The notes beneath the pieces are model-generated. The model worked only from the letters and a program-made list of their open reading frames with translations. It had not been told where the DNA came from and did no database searches. A stretch of DNA of 64,000 nt, taken from contig OY987234.1 of assembly GCA_963920705.1 (NCBI GenBank), forward strand, positions 23,021,794 to 23,085,793, given 5' to 3'. This DNA comes from Odiellus spinosus (taxonomy: Eukaryota; Arthropoda; Arachnida; Opiliones; Phalangiidae). Positions 46,181-58,260 of the stretch are shown here, piece after piece; position 1 is the stretch's first letter; every line of letters begins with the position of its first letter. The position numbers and the translations under genes are program-made.

Positions 46181-48300
46181 ATCAATTAGAGTTGGACGAA
46201 AATTAGTCGGGTGATCCGTGTCTGCTTTACAACCTTTAAAATTCGACTCTTTTTGGTATCCAAAATTGAAACTAAACTCGAAAGAAGTCTTCTTGGAAAT
46301 AAGACTTTACTTTTTAAAACGTATGATTCCCCCGCAACTATTAACCCAAAAACTTTATCGCCGTCTTAAGCGTAATTTCGAGGTAAATAAAATAAATTCG
46401 AAAAAAAGCAACCCTTCACTTATACGACCCCTAACCTGGACGAAAAAAAAAAAAAAAATACTTTTGATCTAAATTGAAACTTTTTCTTTTCACCTCATTC
46501 TCGTTTCAAGCAAAAACACGTTTAGGTTATAAAGATAGCGATGGACTCGGAGAAGGTCGTAGAGACGCTTTACGCACGTTCCCCCGTCCCCCCCTTTCTC
46601 GGGAACCACATAATTCACCATTAGAGAAAGACATAAACCTAAAACGAGGCTACCATACCATACATTTTAAAAACCGACTAAGTTTCTCTTTGAAAAAAAA
46701 GTCTAGTTTTGATATCGGTAAAATCAATCTAGTTTAGAGAGAAAAACAACTCCCGCCGCGTATGCTAGTCATTTTATAACCTTTTCAAGTCCGTTCACCT
46801 AGAATTTTATTCAAGGTAGTTATGTAATACGGGTTTATGAAATAGGACTCGACCGGAGTTTGCAACGAAGTTTAATATCAAATTTTTAACGTTCCCGACC
46901 GACAGACAGACGAACCTATACAAAATTTACATATTATGCATTCAATTTTTAGTTTCTGATTGTTAGTAAATTGTTAATTTAAATATTAAAGGCGCGTTTT
47001 AAATAAACTTCGAAATTAAAATTACTTACATAAATATATTTAAATTTTCCTTGATGACGTAACTCCGTTATTGAACCTTATTGGATCCGACAGAATTTTG
47101 TAGAGAATCTCGCGTCTTCGCGTAATATATTTGGGAGGTTTAAAGCTATAGTTCTAGTTTATTTTTATGGCCCTATTTCCAGCCCCATTTTATTTTATTT
47201 TTTTATTTTTTTCTTCTTTCGTTGCTAGTTTCTTCTAAGGCTTAAGTTTGTTCCCCGCGGAGACACGAATCGAGATTTACGAATATAGTTTGTGGCCCGC
47301 GAGTTCAACTGTTCCCTTGACATTCATAAAGACGAGCGTGTTCTATTTTGTTAAGAGAAAAAAAAGGCGGGAAATAAACGCGGGAAACAATAAGCAAAGC
47401 TAAAATGGGGAAACTTTCTCCTCATTGCGATGATACCGTAAAATCTTACACTTTGAGTCTCGAAGAAGATTCTTAGCGATTCTGGAAGGGTAAACTTACG
47501 CGGTAGGGCCATGTTCGTTAAGTATTTTACCCAAGATACGTTCCTCTACCAGGGCCCAAATATTCCCCAAGATTAAGCGCCGCCAATTTTGATCTATTTT
47601 CAGGAGTTGTTTAGGAAATTCTTAAATATTGACCTTTGACATAGGAAGAATTGATTAAACGTTATAAAGAAATGACCTTTAAAATGGGCCACAATTCGTG
47701 AACTATAACAATATCACTCTGGGGTCCTAAAGCTTTGGTTTGGTTTCCATTTTCTCAAAAAGCGAAACAGAACATAAATAGGAAATAAGGCATATTTTAC
47801 ATTTCTAGTTAGGTCTAGTTGATATAAGCGTTGAATATAACGCGAACGAGAAAACCCGAGTATTATTTTTTGTTAGCTCGGGGCTTACGGGGGTCTCTTG
47901 TTTAGGATTAAATTTGTTTTCCAAGAATAAGTAGAAGAAAAAAATGTGGTAGCTAGGGAAAGGGGAATCATGATGAATCTTTTATTTATCAAAAGAAAAA
48001 AATTCGCTGCTTCTTAAGCCTATACCCTACATTTTTTTTTTTTAAAATATAAAATGTTTGAACGTAACTTTTCCGTGAAAAATTGGCTTAGATGAACGTT
48101 AAATTAAATTGCTTCTGTTTTATATGACTATAATTTTAAAGGGGAAGTGGAACGTTGCAAAATATAGTTTGCTATACGTAATAGTAATTCTTTATAATAA
48201 GATTTAAAATAAAATTCGCCTCTATTGGATCATATTTGGCTTCTTCCCAATTTTAAAGTCAAGATTTATGTCAGTAATAAAATAAAAAAACGTTTATTCT
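46181..48300. other. Non-coding, no gene seen
   Basis: Two consecutive frames of 84 and 87 codons (46218-46737) share no domain and are separated by an A17 run. GGCGGGAAATAAACGCGGGAAA near 47366 is a pair of E2F-like strings outside the main cluster. T-rich patches lie at 47195-47220 and 48031-48045. Confidence 0.45.
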
Positions 48301-48304
48301 TTAA

Positions 48305-48509
48305 AGTGAGACTGTCCCCATTTTTTTCGAATGCATCTTTGATTTCAAAACGTAATTAACGATAAATTTCATACGAAAAGAATATTTTTTCTTCAAATAT
48401 TTTTAGCATTATATTTGCTTTCAAAAACCCCATAAATGTAATTTATTTATTTTTTGAATCTAAAATGAAATCGAAATTAAGATAATTAAAAAACTGTGAC
48501 AGCCTCGCT
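48305..48509. mobile_element. Small TTAA-flanked TIR element
   Basis: TTAA lies at 48301-48304 and 48510-48513. The ends are AGTGAGACTGTCCCC and the partner reading AGCGAGGCTGTCACAG on the opposite strand, a diverged TIR of about 15 bp; the length is 205 bp. Its ATAAATTTCATACGAAA block matches the partial copy near 8.5 kb. No open frame. A TTAA-specific transposase (Kolobok- or piggyBac-like) is inferred. Confidence 0.7.
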
Positions 48510-48513
48510 TTAA

Positions 48514-51340
48514 AATTTATTTTAAACCTAAGACCCAAATAAATCTTAGAAGAAAAAAGCCCATTTCACTTCATTGCGCCTTTAAAATCGTGATAAATTA
48601 AACCTAATTTATCTCGCGAAATAACTCGTGACACGATCATCAATTCTTGATAGCAATTTTTTTTTACCCAAACGTTTCTCGTTTTTTTCTTTGACCTCGT
48701 AAGGGGCAGCCTTACGCCTTTCTTTATTTTGCAATAAGAAAATAAAAATAGATAGGCTTCGCAATTTCCATAAAAAAATATTTTAGTAAAATATATAAAA
48801 TCAAAATAAATGTCTCTGCCTTAGTAAAGGAGCGTAGAACTCTTTCAAGCGACAACGGAATTAACTTCGCCTGTCTTTGTAGCCAAAATTCGTCCGCTAT
48901 TCATTTTCTCACCTAGGAGTAGTGACGTTTAACTTATTAAACACGCGGACGATACTTTATTGACCTGTTAAATTAACGCTAATTTCAATAGATGGCGCTG
49001 CTAGAAAATATTAAAAAAAACGTGGAAAACGCGGGTAAATTAAATAGCTACTTCAACCAATTGGAGAGTTAACCGGAAGTAGATAATAAACCCAGTTTTA
49101 GCTCGACTGAACTCTTGGGTTGGTAGGAGCCTTATTTTCATTATCCATTTTAACCCAATTTATCCTGATCTTTGTCTCTATTGTTTCAAAACCATTAGAC
49201 GAAGATCTATTTACACTCGAATGTTTAGTTCATTCCTTTACCCTAGTTCCTTTGTAGATGATCTAATAATAAAAGCGAAACATTTCTTTGTTAAACTTAT
49301 TCGAAGCATAGACTGGATCTTAGGGGGAGCATTAAAAACTCGTTATCTCGTCTCTGTACAAAATCCAGGCGCGTACACTTTCGTCTATAGCTTGATTCAA
49401 ATACGTCGGGCTGTTTGTAACAAAATCGAATCGAATAATGTTATACTGGTAGCGCGTGTCACGGTATAAATAAATATATATACATGAAAAAGGGTGGAAA
49501 ATAAGAAATTGAGTTTGGGCTCACTCGTCGGCCCCACCTTCATTCGCAATCTAATTTATTCGAGCACAATTTCCACGTTAACCTTAAGAATTCAGTATAT
49601 GTTTTTTTCCTTTACTTTCTCTGTCTCTCTAAGGAATTCCATAGAAAAGGGGTGTCGATTACATTAACCTTTTTTTTTCCCCTTTTCACCCGATGCTAAA
49701 GGGTAGGTTTAACTTTTTTGGGTTTGCAAGAGGTTCGTACTAATTAAGAGTAACAAAAACAAAAAAAAATGAAATAGTTTGAAATTTCAATACGTACAAA
49801 GATAGACTGCGTTTTATATCTGACCTTTGACCTTCAATTTAATGATATAAGAATACTCCCGATGTATATCCAGCACCCCTTGATACCCACGCGTCGAAAA
49901 AATACCATTTCTCTATAGCTCTGTTCGAAAACTACAGCGAAGTTAAATACAACTGTTGCAAACTTGTCTTGGAAAACCTACAAATATAGTGAACCGGAAA
50001 GAAAAACTCATTATCTTCCGGTTTGCGCTCTCCTAAGTTTTATTTATATTTTAAGCCTTTTACGCTAACTTTATAATACTATTTAGAAACTGCATCGTCT
50101 TCGAGAGAAGTTGCTAACGGCTACTTTCATCGTTACGATGTTTTTAAAGTCATTCCGTTACCGATTTCTCTCGAAAACCAAATGAATTTAGGTCCGCGAG
50201 TACTCGCTACCCGTTTTTTCCAAGACTCGAACGGGTACCCGAAGTTACGATCCAAGCTATAAAAAAATAATAAATTAATTCGAATGATACAAAAAGTCAC
50301 GAAACATAATTTTTTTTCGCGTTTAACCGCGTAAAACGTGTCCATCTATGACGCGTGTAATTAGTACAGTGGAAGGCGAGGGAAAATACGCTATATTGTC
50401 AGTCGACATTAGAAAGGATTGCGTGTCTTTGACTATAAGTCAAATGCGTACCATTTAATTTAAAAAATTTAATTTTTTTTCCAAAGTCCTACCATTTTTT
50501 ATTAATCTAGTTTTGCTGTCGATAATCGTAAAATTAAATATATATTTTAGGTATTTAAATTTGTTTTTAAAAACAAGGTTAAATATAATATTTTCCAACT
50601 GCAATGCTAGCACCACTTTAACGTTGGATATCCTTCCACCTTACTTGTTAGTGTTCTTTTTCTTTTTTATTTGGCGCGAACATCTTTCGTAAGAGAATCG
50701 TGCGTGCCGTATCTCCTATGTAGGGTAGTATATATTTTATTTGGTAACGTGAGCCGTTTGCTAAATACCTTACTAAACCCAAACCTACGGAGCTTCTTTT
50801 CCTCCTTCGTTTCGTATAGAGACTGATGGAGTTAGGCTTAGCTATCTTCCTTACGTCGCGGTATTTCCCCCCTATACCCTTTTCAACTTCCGCTTTGCTT
50901 CTGGTTTCCGCGGGATGGAACGGAATAACATACTGATACTCGAGATAAAGGATAAAGACGAACAAGAAGAAGAAGAAGAAATTAACTCTACGCGAGAAAC
51001 ACATCGTTACAATTGTTTTCTTCCAACTGAACTTAATTCAATTTGTTTTTCCGTTGGATCGCGATGAAATTGAACCAAATTTGACTAGTCTTAGTTTCTA
51101 ATTCAAGGTTTTAATTGAAAAAAGTAATTAGCAGCGTGTACCGTAATTTTATTCAACTATATAACCCAATCAAAAGTTACGAAATCATGGAAAAATTCTT
51201 ATTTGTTCATTCTTGGGTTACGTAAGTTAGTTCTTGGTAAAACAAAAATTGGCAAGCGACTCTAAGATTCTTCGGAAAAAGGCTTAAATGAGAAATTCTT
51301 TACTTTGTTTCAAAATAATTTGGCAATAGAGTAAAATCTC
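48514..51340. other. Non-coding, (GAA)n microsatellite
   Basis: GAA repeats lie at about 50966-50981 and give the poly-phenylalanine start of the longest frame of the window (118 codons, reverse, 50648-51004). That frame shows no domain and is not credited as a gene. TTAGGCTTAGC occurs at 50832. Frames at 49221 (82 codons) and 50133 (70 codons) are also unrecognisable. Confidence 0.45.
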
Positions 51341-51400
51341 AGGCGTATTGATACGCGGTGTTAAACGTCGTAGGGAAAAAAATAGTTTCGCAAACTATTT
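51341..51400 (+). repeat. Family D short dispersed repeat, copy 1
   Basis: GGCGTATTGATACGCGGTG, then TTAAACGTCGTAGGGAAAAA and AATAGTTT. Consensus across four copies: GGATTGATACGTAATGTTAA followed by AT(C/A)TCGTAG-AAAAAAAGTAGT. The end contains AAATAGTTT/AAACTATTT, a perfect 9 bp hairpin with a 3 base loop (51380-51400). Confidence 0.6.
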
Positions 51401-51526
51401 ATTTTATAATAATTGTGGGACGATACTGGGAAACACGCTTACGGGAGAAAATTCTTTCCCATGACGTCACTGTTAGCCCCGCGCGATGCTCTTATTCATT
51501 AGGAATCGTATTAGGCTTAAAAACAC
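51401..51526. other. Spacer between two family D copies
   Basis: Contains ATGACGTCACTG at about 51461 and TTAGGCTTAAAAAC at 51511. The two flanking D copies are in the same orientation about 190 bp apart. Confidence 0.4.
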
Positions 51527-51583
51527 TGGAGGATTGATAAATAATGTTAAACTCCGTAGGAAAAAAGTAGTTCTTTTGAAACG
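51527..51583 (+). repeat. Family D short dispersed repeat, copy 2
   Basis: GGAGGATTGATAAATAATG, then TTAAACTCCGTAGGAAAAAA and GTAGTTCTTTTGAAACG. It lies in direct orientation to copy 1 at about 190 bp spacing. Confidence 0.65.
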
Positions 51584-53844
51584 TATCCATCTTTTTCTCA
51601 GTAACGACATTACGTTCGTTCTTCTCCCCCTTCTATTCCCTTTTGGCTAAAAATCGATATCACGTGACTATTCGTGAGTCATTCTCGCGTTTTCCCAGCT
51701 GTAGCTTTTGATGGTTGGTGGGTGGACTCGTGGTAGGCCTAGTGGTCGACGAACAAAAAAAATTATTCCAAAACCCTTTCGCCGCTGTCAGCGCTGTACT
51801 CGAAATATATATTTTTTTTTCCTGAATTTTATTTTTCTGGCAACATTCAAATGGAATGGCGTAAAAATGCTTTACAGTTTTGAAGATTTTTTTAGACACT
51901 CGGGTTTAAGTTCACACTTGGAGCGGTAAAACCCAGCGCGTTAGTTCTTCTTGAACATTGTATAATTACTAGAGTTAGAACGTGAACCAATTTAAATTAT
52001 TTTACCACGGTTTGCTAGTCTGTCGAAAGAAAACCCGTCCATATTGTAACGTATAGATTAGTCTAGTCCATGCAGAATGTCAGTTAGGCCTCGTATCTCC
52101 ATAGGGACCCGAACAAATACCTCGAAAACGTAGCTTTAATTAGAGATTCCACCCACTATGTTCCGAGCACGTTTTCCTCGGGTATATTGTTTTCTAACCC
52201 GGTATTACGCGCTCAAAGGGGTCAGGCATTAATTTAATTGGTCGCGTGATAAACTATCTACAAACCCTGCTCATATTTTACGCGTATAATTATTTATAAA
52301 CTCGACCAAAAAAATCTATTGACGCGTCTGTTCAAAATTAAAGGGAAAGTAAAATGGTCGCGCGCTTTGTAAAAAACAAATACAAAAAGGTGTTAAAATT
52401 CGCTATTTTTGTACGCGTGGGAATCAACTGTAGGTTCTAAAATAGCCACGTGACCATATTATGACGTAATGCTAGCGTATTTTTCTAATATCTTGCCTTT
52501 TTGATTTGGCACGGAACATTTAGCATCCTCGCTCTTACTAGCGGTTTTAGAAATATAAAAAAAAAATGTATTTTAAACGTATATTTAATGTCTCTAAAGT
52601 GGTCAGTGTCTAGCGTGTGGGTCGGGGGCTAAAACCTCCTTAGAGTCAACATACCATGGTCTAAACTAGCTCCTTCTCTTTCATGGCAAGCGTGTCCGAG
52701 TATATTTGCGGAAATAAGCTCCGCACCCTGTAGCTACTTCATTTCCTCCTAGACTGACTCCGTTCCTTCGCTGATCCCTGAATCGGGCTAGAACACTGAT
52801 CGAGGTAGAGGGCTGCGTGGGAAGCTCTTTCGGACCTATATCTAAACCCTATCTTCTTTTGCATTATTGATTAGATCTTTTTCCCTCGGAGTTGTTTATC
52901 TATTCATTTCCCGCGTTTTCCTATACCCCTCTCTCTCTATCTCTATGTCAACTCGAACTGTCGATAAACTTCGTTAACGGAAGACTCTAAACAGACAAAA
53001 AATGAATGATTTGTTCGTAGGATGTGGAAGAATACGCCCGCTTTTACTTCATATATTAGAGAAATAAGGAATTTTTGTTAGTAATACCGTTAATGTGATA
53101 AGAACTCGTTGACCATTGGTCGAGTCTAAGGGCAATAACTCCAATGGTATTGGGTCTTAGTAACGTTAGAAAACTCGACTAAATTAACGTCAGGTTATTT
53201 AATATTTACATTCCTTCGGGTCATTTATTTCTTTGACGATAAAGCCGCTGTACATCAACCTTCAAATATTATTTACAAAATATAAAGTTTAACTTATAAA
53301 TTTTGAATAACGCGTCAAATATTATCCGAGTCCTCCGAGTAAATTAGTCGCCCCTTTTTCCCGTTATCTTCGAGAAAACTTTGAAACTTATATTGGGTCT
53401 AGAAAAGATCCCAATTTTGCTCAAAACGAAAAACTTAATTCAGTCAGCTCGAAGATAGGGTTTCGGCTTATAGCACGCACCGCTCTCCCTTAAAAAAGAA
53501 TTGATTTCCTATCGAAGATGGTATCTCCAGCAGCGCTCACACAAACATTTCCGTTTGTAGACCCCGCAACCCCCCCTGGCCCCCCTGGCCCCCCATCGAC
53601 CTTTCCAATAATAAGAGGAGGTAAACAGTATTTTTCTAACTTCTCACAAAGAGTTTGTTTTCCGTCTTTTATTCGATCGACAATAAGTCTAGAATTCGCT
53701 CGATTAGAAGCGATAGAGCGAAAGGTAGTGACGTCATTTAGCCGTTTCTTTCTTCTAGCTATCCTTAAATGAACTGTATTTCTCGTAAATCGGTAGACAG
53801 ACTACGCTTCCGTTGGAGAGGAGTTGATATAATTGGAAAAGATA
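51584..53844. other. Non-coding, short C-rich tandem
   Basis: CCCCCCTGG repeats about three times near 53570-53595 and produces a GPPGPP peptide in an 84-codon frame (53518-53772); this is simple sequence, not collagen. Mirrored frames of 79 and 73 codons at 51660-51929 show no domain. A CTCTCTCTAT patch lies near 52929. Confidence 0.45.
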
Positions 53845-53900
53845 GCCGCGAACTGATACATAAGGTTAAATATCGTAGAGAAAAAAGTAGTATTAACTCC
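53845..53900 (+). repeat. Family D short dispersed repeat, copy 3
   Basis: GCCGCGAACTGATACATAAGG, then TTAAATATCGTAGAGAAAAA and AGTAGTATTAACTCC. The match to copies 1, 2 and 4 spans about 50 bp. Confidence 0.6.
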
Positions 53901-55484
53901 TTTTGACCCGACGTATTACGATAGAGGGGTAGATAATAATTCTTCCATTACTTCTGGTTTTTCTTCTATAGTTTATTTCCCATTCTTTGAAGTTGTTTAC
54001 TTTAGTCATAAAGGATGATTTAGAAATGGTCTTTTTCTCGCGTTATCCGCTTTCTCGATGATCTCTCTTCCGTCTGGTTGACCAAATATTAAAGAGTCTA
54101 ATCTATGATGTTTGCCAACGCAATTAAGGATATCCATTTCATTAATATAATCCCCTTATCAATTTGAAATAAATATTTATCGTTTGATATTATCCGTATA
54201 TAAGTGGGTTTATTCTATATGATTATCGGCTTTACAAGCGCCTATCTTTAACTATAGTTTTTATTAGTTTTAATCATAGTTAGTTATACTCTCCAAACGC
54301 AATTTCACACTCGTGTATTGGACGAATTTTTAAATCTATAATTTATTTCACCTTGATAAGATCCTGGAAAAACCGTGGAATTAAGCCTAAAAGGATCATT
54401 AATGATCGAGGAATATGAAAAATGACTCGAAGGAAAAGAAATATTGAAATTTTAAGAGCCGGCCTAAAAGACATTAGTTAAAATGTCTCGAGAAATTAGA
54501 ATTATGTTAATTTATTTCGCGGAATTAAGAGCCAGGGAAAATTTGTAAATTTTCTGGGAAAACCAGAAAAATTAGGGTACATCATTCTAAATCCAAAAAT
54601 TCTTTAGAATCAGCTCTCCAAAATATATTTTTTTATATAAAAATAAGGATATCTTGTTAAAATTAATCACTTTTTTTCGTCCTGACAAAAAAGTAATTAA
54701 TTTCCAAAACCATTTTTTTTTTTCCAAACTTGTAATAAGTTAAGGAGGTCGACGAACGATAAATTTCCATTAAGTGACCTTTAGGGGGGAGGGGGGGCGT
54801 TACCATAATCGCTATCTCTCGTGTATTGTCTCTATTAATTGTCAGTCGCTCTTCTTAAGCTTTAATTATTAGTGGGCGCGGGATAGAGAGAGAGAGAGGG
54901 AGAGAGAAAGAGCCCTAAAGATATATGGACTTTCGTATAGATGATAGATATCTTGGAGCTCGTAAGCGAGAGAAAAAAGAAGCTACGCCAAAAAAAAGTG
55001 TTTCTTATACTAACACGATGTTAATGTATTACTCTCGGGATCGGGTTTGGCTTAATATAAATAAAGATCGATGGAGTTATACGGGAGGGTTAAAAGGGGA
55101 AGAGAACTAGGCCTAGCTAAAGAAAAACAAATCGTACAGATGCTTCTATTCTCTTCTCTCGGAGTCTAGTCTTACATCTTTTATTATCTTAAGAAGGATA
55201 ATGTTTTTTCTAGACGAGACTCTTCTTAATAAAGCGGGTTACGTACTCCTTGTTCCTTATAGGGAACCACTATCATTCGCGTTTCTTCAAAAAAAGACTC
55301 GGAAGAACCTCGTGTTTTTCTTAGAACTCGGGTTTCTTTCGGAGATTTTTAAAGGTTTTAGAGTATACGAACATTGATTTTTAATTTTTCAAACACTAAA
55401 AGTGCTCTTAACAACCGCGCGACAAAGTTCGATACGAAGCCAACATTCAGGGGCTAAGGCCATAATGTATTTTCTACCTAACCC
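53901..55484. other. Non-coding, G-run and GA-repeat
   Basis: CCAGGGAAAATTT and AAATTTTCTGGG form an imperfect hairpin at about 54532-54558. GGGGGGAGGGGGGGCG lies at 54784-54799 and a GAGAGAGAGAGAGGGAGAGAG stretch at about 54884-54908. A 61-codon frame follows at 54925 with no domain. Confidence 0.5.
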
Positions 55485-55513
55485 CTGTAGAAATGTTTCC
55501 ACCGCGGTACAAC
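55485..55513. repeat. Shared 28 bp block, copy 2
   Basis: CCTGTAGAAATGTTTCCACC followed by GCGGTACAA matches 31170-31198 except at two positions. CAACAAAGTT occurs both just after this block and about 90 bp before it (CGACAAAGTT near 55420), as if the block sits at one side of a short duplicated segment. Confidence 0.6.
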
Positions 55514-57339
55514 AAAGTTTTTAGTGAAGCTATCATACAGGAGGTTTTATTCGGATATTTTCATTTTTCCATATAACAAATATTCTATTTATCAAAATAG
55601 TTTAGTTATACGAAGATAAAATAACGAAATAATACTCTAATCCGTTTTTATGGTAGAAAATGATACTAGTTACGCGTTATGGTTATTAATTCAGTTTTCG
55701 TCTAAAATAATATTTAAAAAAATCTAAAATCTTAGTTTTATTTACTAATTCAATACAAACAATCCGAAATTTAAATATGTGAAAAAATATTAATGTCAGA
55801 AGATTTCAAGAACAACTTCTTTAACTTGACTTCTGATAGCACCTTCTTTTTTCACGACTTCTTAAGCGATAGTTAAAAATAATGATACAATGTTTTACGC
55901 GGGACAAACTATACTAAAACAAAATATACTACGACGTTTAGTAATACGTTCTTTTCCACGTTCTTATTTTCTTACGTTCCGAGTTATAAAACAAAAAATA
56001 AGATAGGTTCGCGTTGGAAGACGTCGTCTACTTCCTCCCTGTCTGTCGTTAGCTATTCCCTAGAGTATAAAATATTGGAACGCGGTCCAAACCCCCAACC
56101 TTAACCCTAGATTATTTTCTCCCCGCTTAGTCCAGACGACTTTAATAAACAAACACGCCTTTCTTCTAACTATTAGACCGGGTAAATAGTTTAGACCGAG
56201 TAAATAGTTTAATAAGACCCCTTTATCCCCCGCAGTAACACGCGTTATTATTCTACAGACATCCTTATAATAATCACTCCGAGAATTCTATAAGCTTGAA
56301 GCTTATTTTCCATTATTTTATTTCAACCTTTCATTCTTTATACGCGTTGAATTAAATAATTACCATTTTAATTTAGATTTAGAATCTGATCACGAGTTAT
56401 TTTTAATAGATTTAAACTTAAAATTTGCCTAGAAAACGTCAAAGGGTTTAAACGTAATTAATTTACCACTAAGCCTAATCCCAAGTTTCTAAAAGATTTA
56501 TAATATTCTAGAGTAATGTATTATGGGTGTAGAGTTTCTACTGAGCGTTTAATTTCTACGTTTCCTCTAAGAATAGTTTATTAAACCTACGTAGTCAAAG
56601 TTTGTCTCGGAATGAGTCCTGTTTACCAAACTCCATCTCGTAATCCAACCGTGTCTCTCTTTAATTCCAACCTATAGGGATTAATATTGTTGTTAGTGTC
56701 GTCCCAATTAATACGTCGAAGGCTTCTACGTTTACTCTTAATACGCGTACTGTTTTCGTTACCATTAACCTTTCCTATTAATTCACGGGGTATTTGCGAA
56801 TATACGTAATATATATATACGCGTGAGAAGTTATAATCGCGAGCCAGACGAAAATACGTATAAATCCCTTTCCCCGATGGTTTAGCGGGCTATAGTTATA
56901 CGGGGAAAAGTGTAGGAAGATGGGGTTATAACCCCTAAAATGAGGCTAGCCCCCTTGGCGCCTACCAATCTTTCCCCGACTATCTCGAGCCCATAACAGG
57001 ACCTATTACTATATATAACCTTTTCCAGACCCCCGCCTCGCCAACCGCGTGCTCTTTCCAGCAGGGCTTCTATGCTTATAGGTTTTTGTTAGTTTTTATT
57101 CCACTATTTCATCCTCCAGACTCGAAAGAGAGTATAAAGATATAGTCGGCGACTACTTTGCGGTTGTTGGAAACTCCTTAATATGGCCCGTCGGGCTTTT
57201 ACCGAGGACCCCTTCAAGTTTCAAAGGTGTTAAACGATCATAAGTGTATAACCTAGGAATAACCGAAAGTACGAAACTACAATATTATTATCAGTAACGA
57301 GAAATAGACAAAACCTTTTTTCTCATTGGCCAGAGACTC
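55514..57339. other. Non-coding, no gene seen
   Basis: TTAGACCG(G/A)GTAAATAG is tandemly doubled at about 56173 and 56191 (18 bp step). ATAAGCTTGAAGCTTAT near 56291 is a near-palindrome. TAAGCCTAATCCC occurs at 56469. A GC-richer patch at 56915-57060 has no frame of interest. Confidence 0.5.
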
Positions 57340-57425
57340 GTTAATGTCGATGAATCCTTGTTAAGCCTACATTCGGAGTAAGTTAAATATATATTTTTAG
57401 CTTAATACTTGTAATGTTTAATTAC
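57340..57425. mobile_element. Family K-like solo right arm
   Basis: GATGAATCCTTGTTAAGCC, then TACATTCGGAGTAAGTTAAA and TATATTTTTAGCTTAATACTTG follows the right arm of the elements at 59.6 and 41.2 kb block by block. No left arm was recognised, so it is a fragment. Confidence 0.5.
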
Positions 57426-58069
57426 TTATTACTTGATTTTACAATATCCGCGCGTGTTATGACGTGATACAAATTTGTACGATAATGATTGGTGTACGCG
57501 AATAATGCGTAAACCATTGATTTTATCGAAGGTCTTTTTTTTTTTCCTACTTTTACCTAACACGTTGTAAGGGTTTTAAAAGGAACGCGTGGAAAATAAC
57601 TCTTTAATATCATACTTAATACGCTTTGAATGTTACTTATGTCGCAATTAACGAGTTGGAAAGCCTGTCTTTGGTTTGATCCCCTTTTAGTACGCTGTTC
57701 TTTCGGTGATGACAACGTTGGTGGTTCTTTTCCGGTCAGGAAATTGCTCTATTTTTAGTCGTTGGGGTCCTAGCTAGGTTAACCTTTACATTGGCTATAG
57801 AAACATTCGCGGATATCTGGCTCGATAGGCGTACACTTCTGTAAAAAGGCGTTTGGCGATGTTGCCAAGGTAACTATACCGATAACTACTATGACTAACA
57901 ACTATAAATAAATATAGAGCAAGCAGATGTTTACCCAAAAGGGACCTTCTACGTGTGCCTGATAGGTAATTAGATGATAGACTTTCACCAAATCTTTGTT
58001 GGAAATAACCTAGGAGTATAAAACCATACCGCCATTATCAGGAGACACGTAATGTTTTGAACGTGGTAT
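57426..58069. other. Non-coding, no gene seen
   Basis: AT-rich with a T11-type run near 57535 and no further match noted. Confidence 0.5.
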
Positions 58070-58260
58070 CGCCAGGCTGATTTTACATTCGTTTCAATAC
58101 GCTCCCATACGAATAACGAAAGAAATAGGCTTGGCCAATCATGGAAAATCCCCTAATTTGGTTAAAAATAATCTAAATTTGGAAATTAAAAAACAGAATT
58201 ACGCGATATAGACCAAATGAAATAACCCAAATTCAACCAAACTTTTGGTACACTGTTGTT
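58070..58260 (-). mobile_element. Family F fragment, copy 7
   Basis: On the reverse strand: GCCTATTTCTTTCGTTATTC, then GTATGGGAGCGTATTGAAAC and GAATGTAAAATCAGCC, the same order as copy 5. GACCAAATGAAATAACCCAA and CAACCAAACTTTTGG follow on the forward strand and match copy 4. The GACGTCACGCGT core is degraded. Confidence 0.6.

Noticed and set aside
50648-51004. Longest open frame (118 codons, reverse strand)
   Set aside because: Its start is poly-phenylalanine translated from a GAA/TTC microsatellite; the rest has no recognisable domain and no supporting neighbour.
53518-53772. Frame with GPPGPP, collagen-like
   Set aside because: The peptide comes from a three-unit CCCCCCTGG simple repeat and does not continue as Gly-X-Y.
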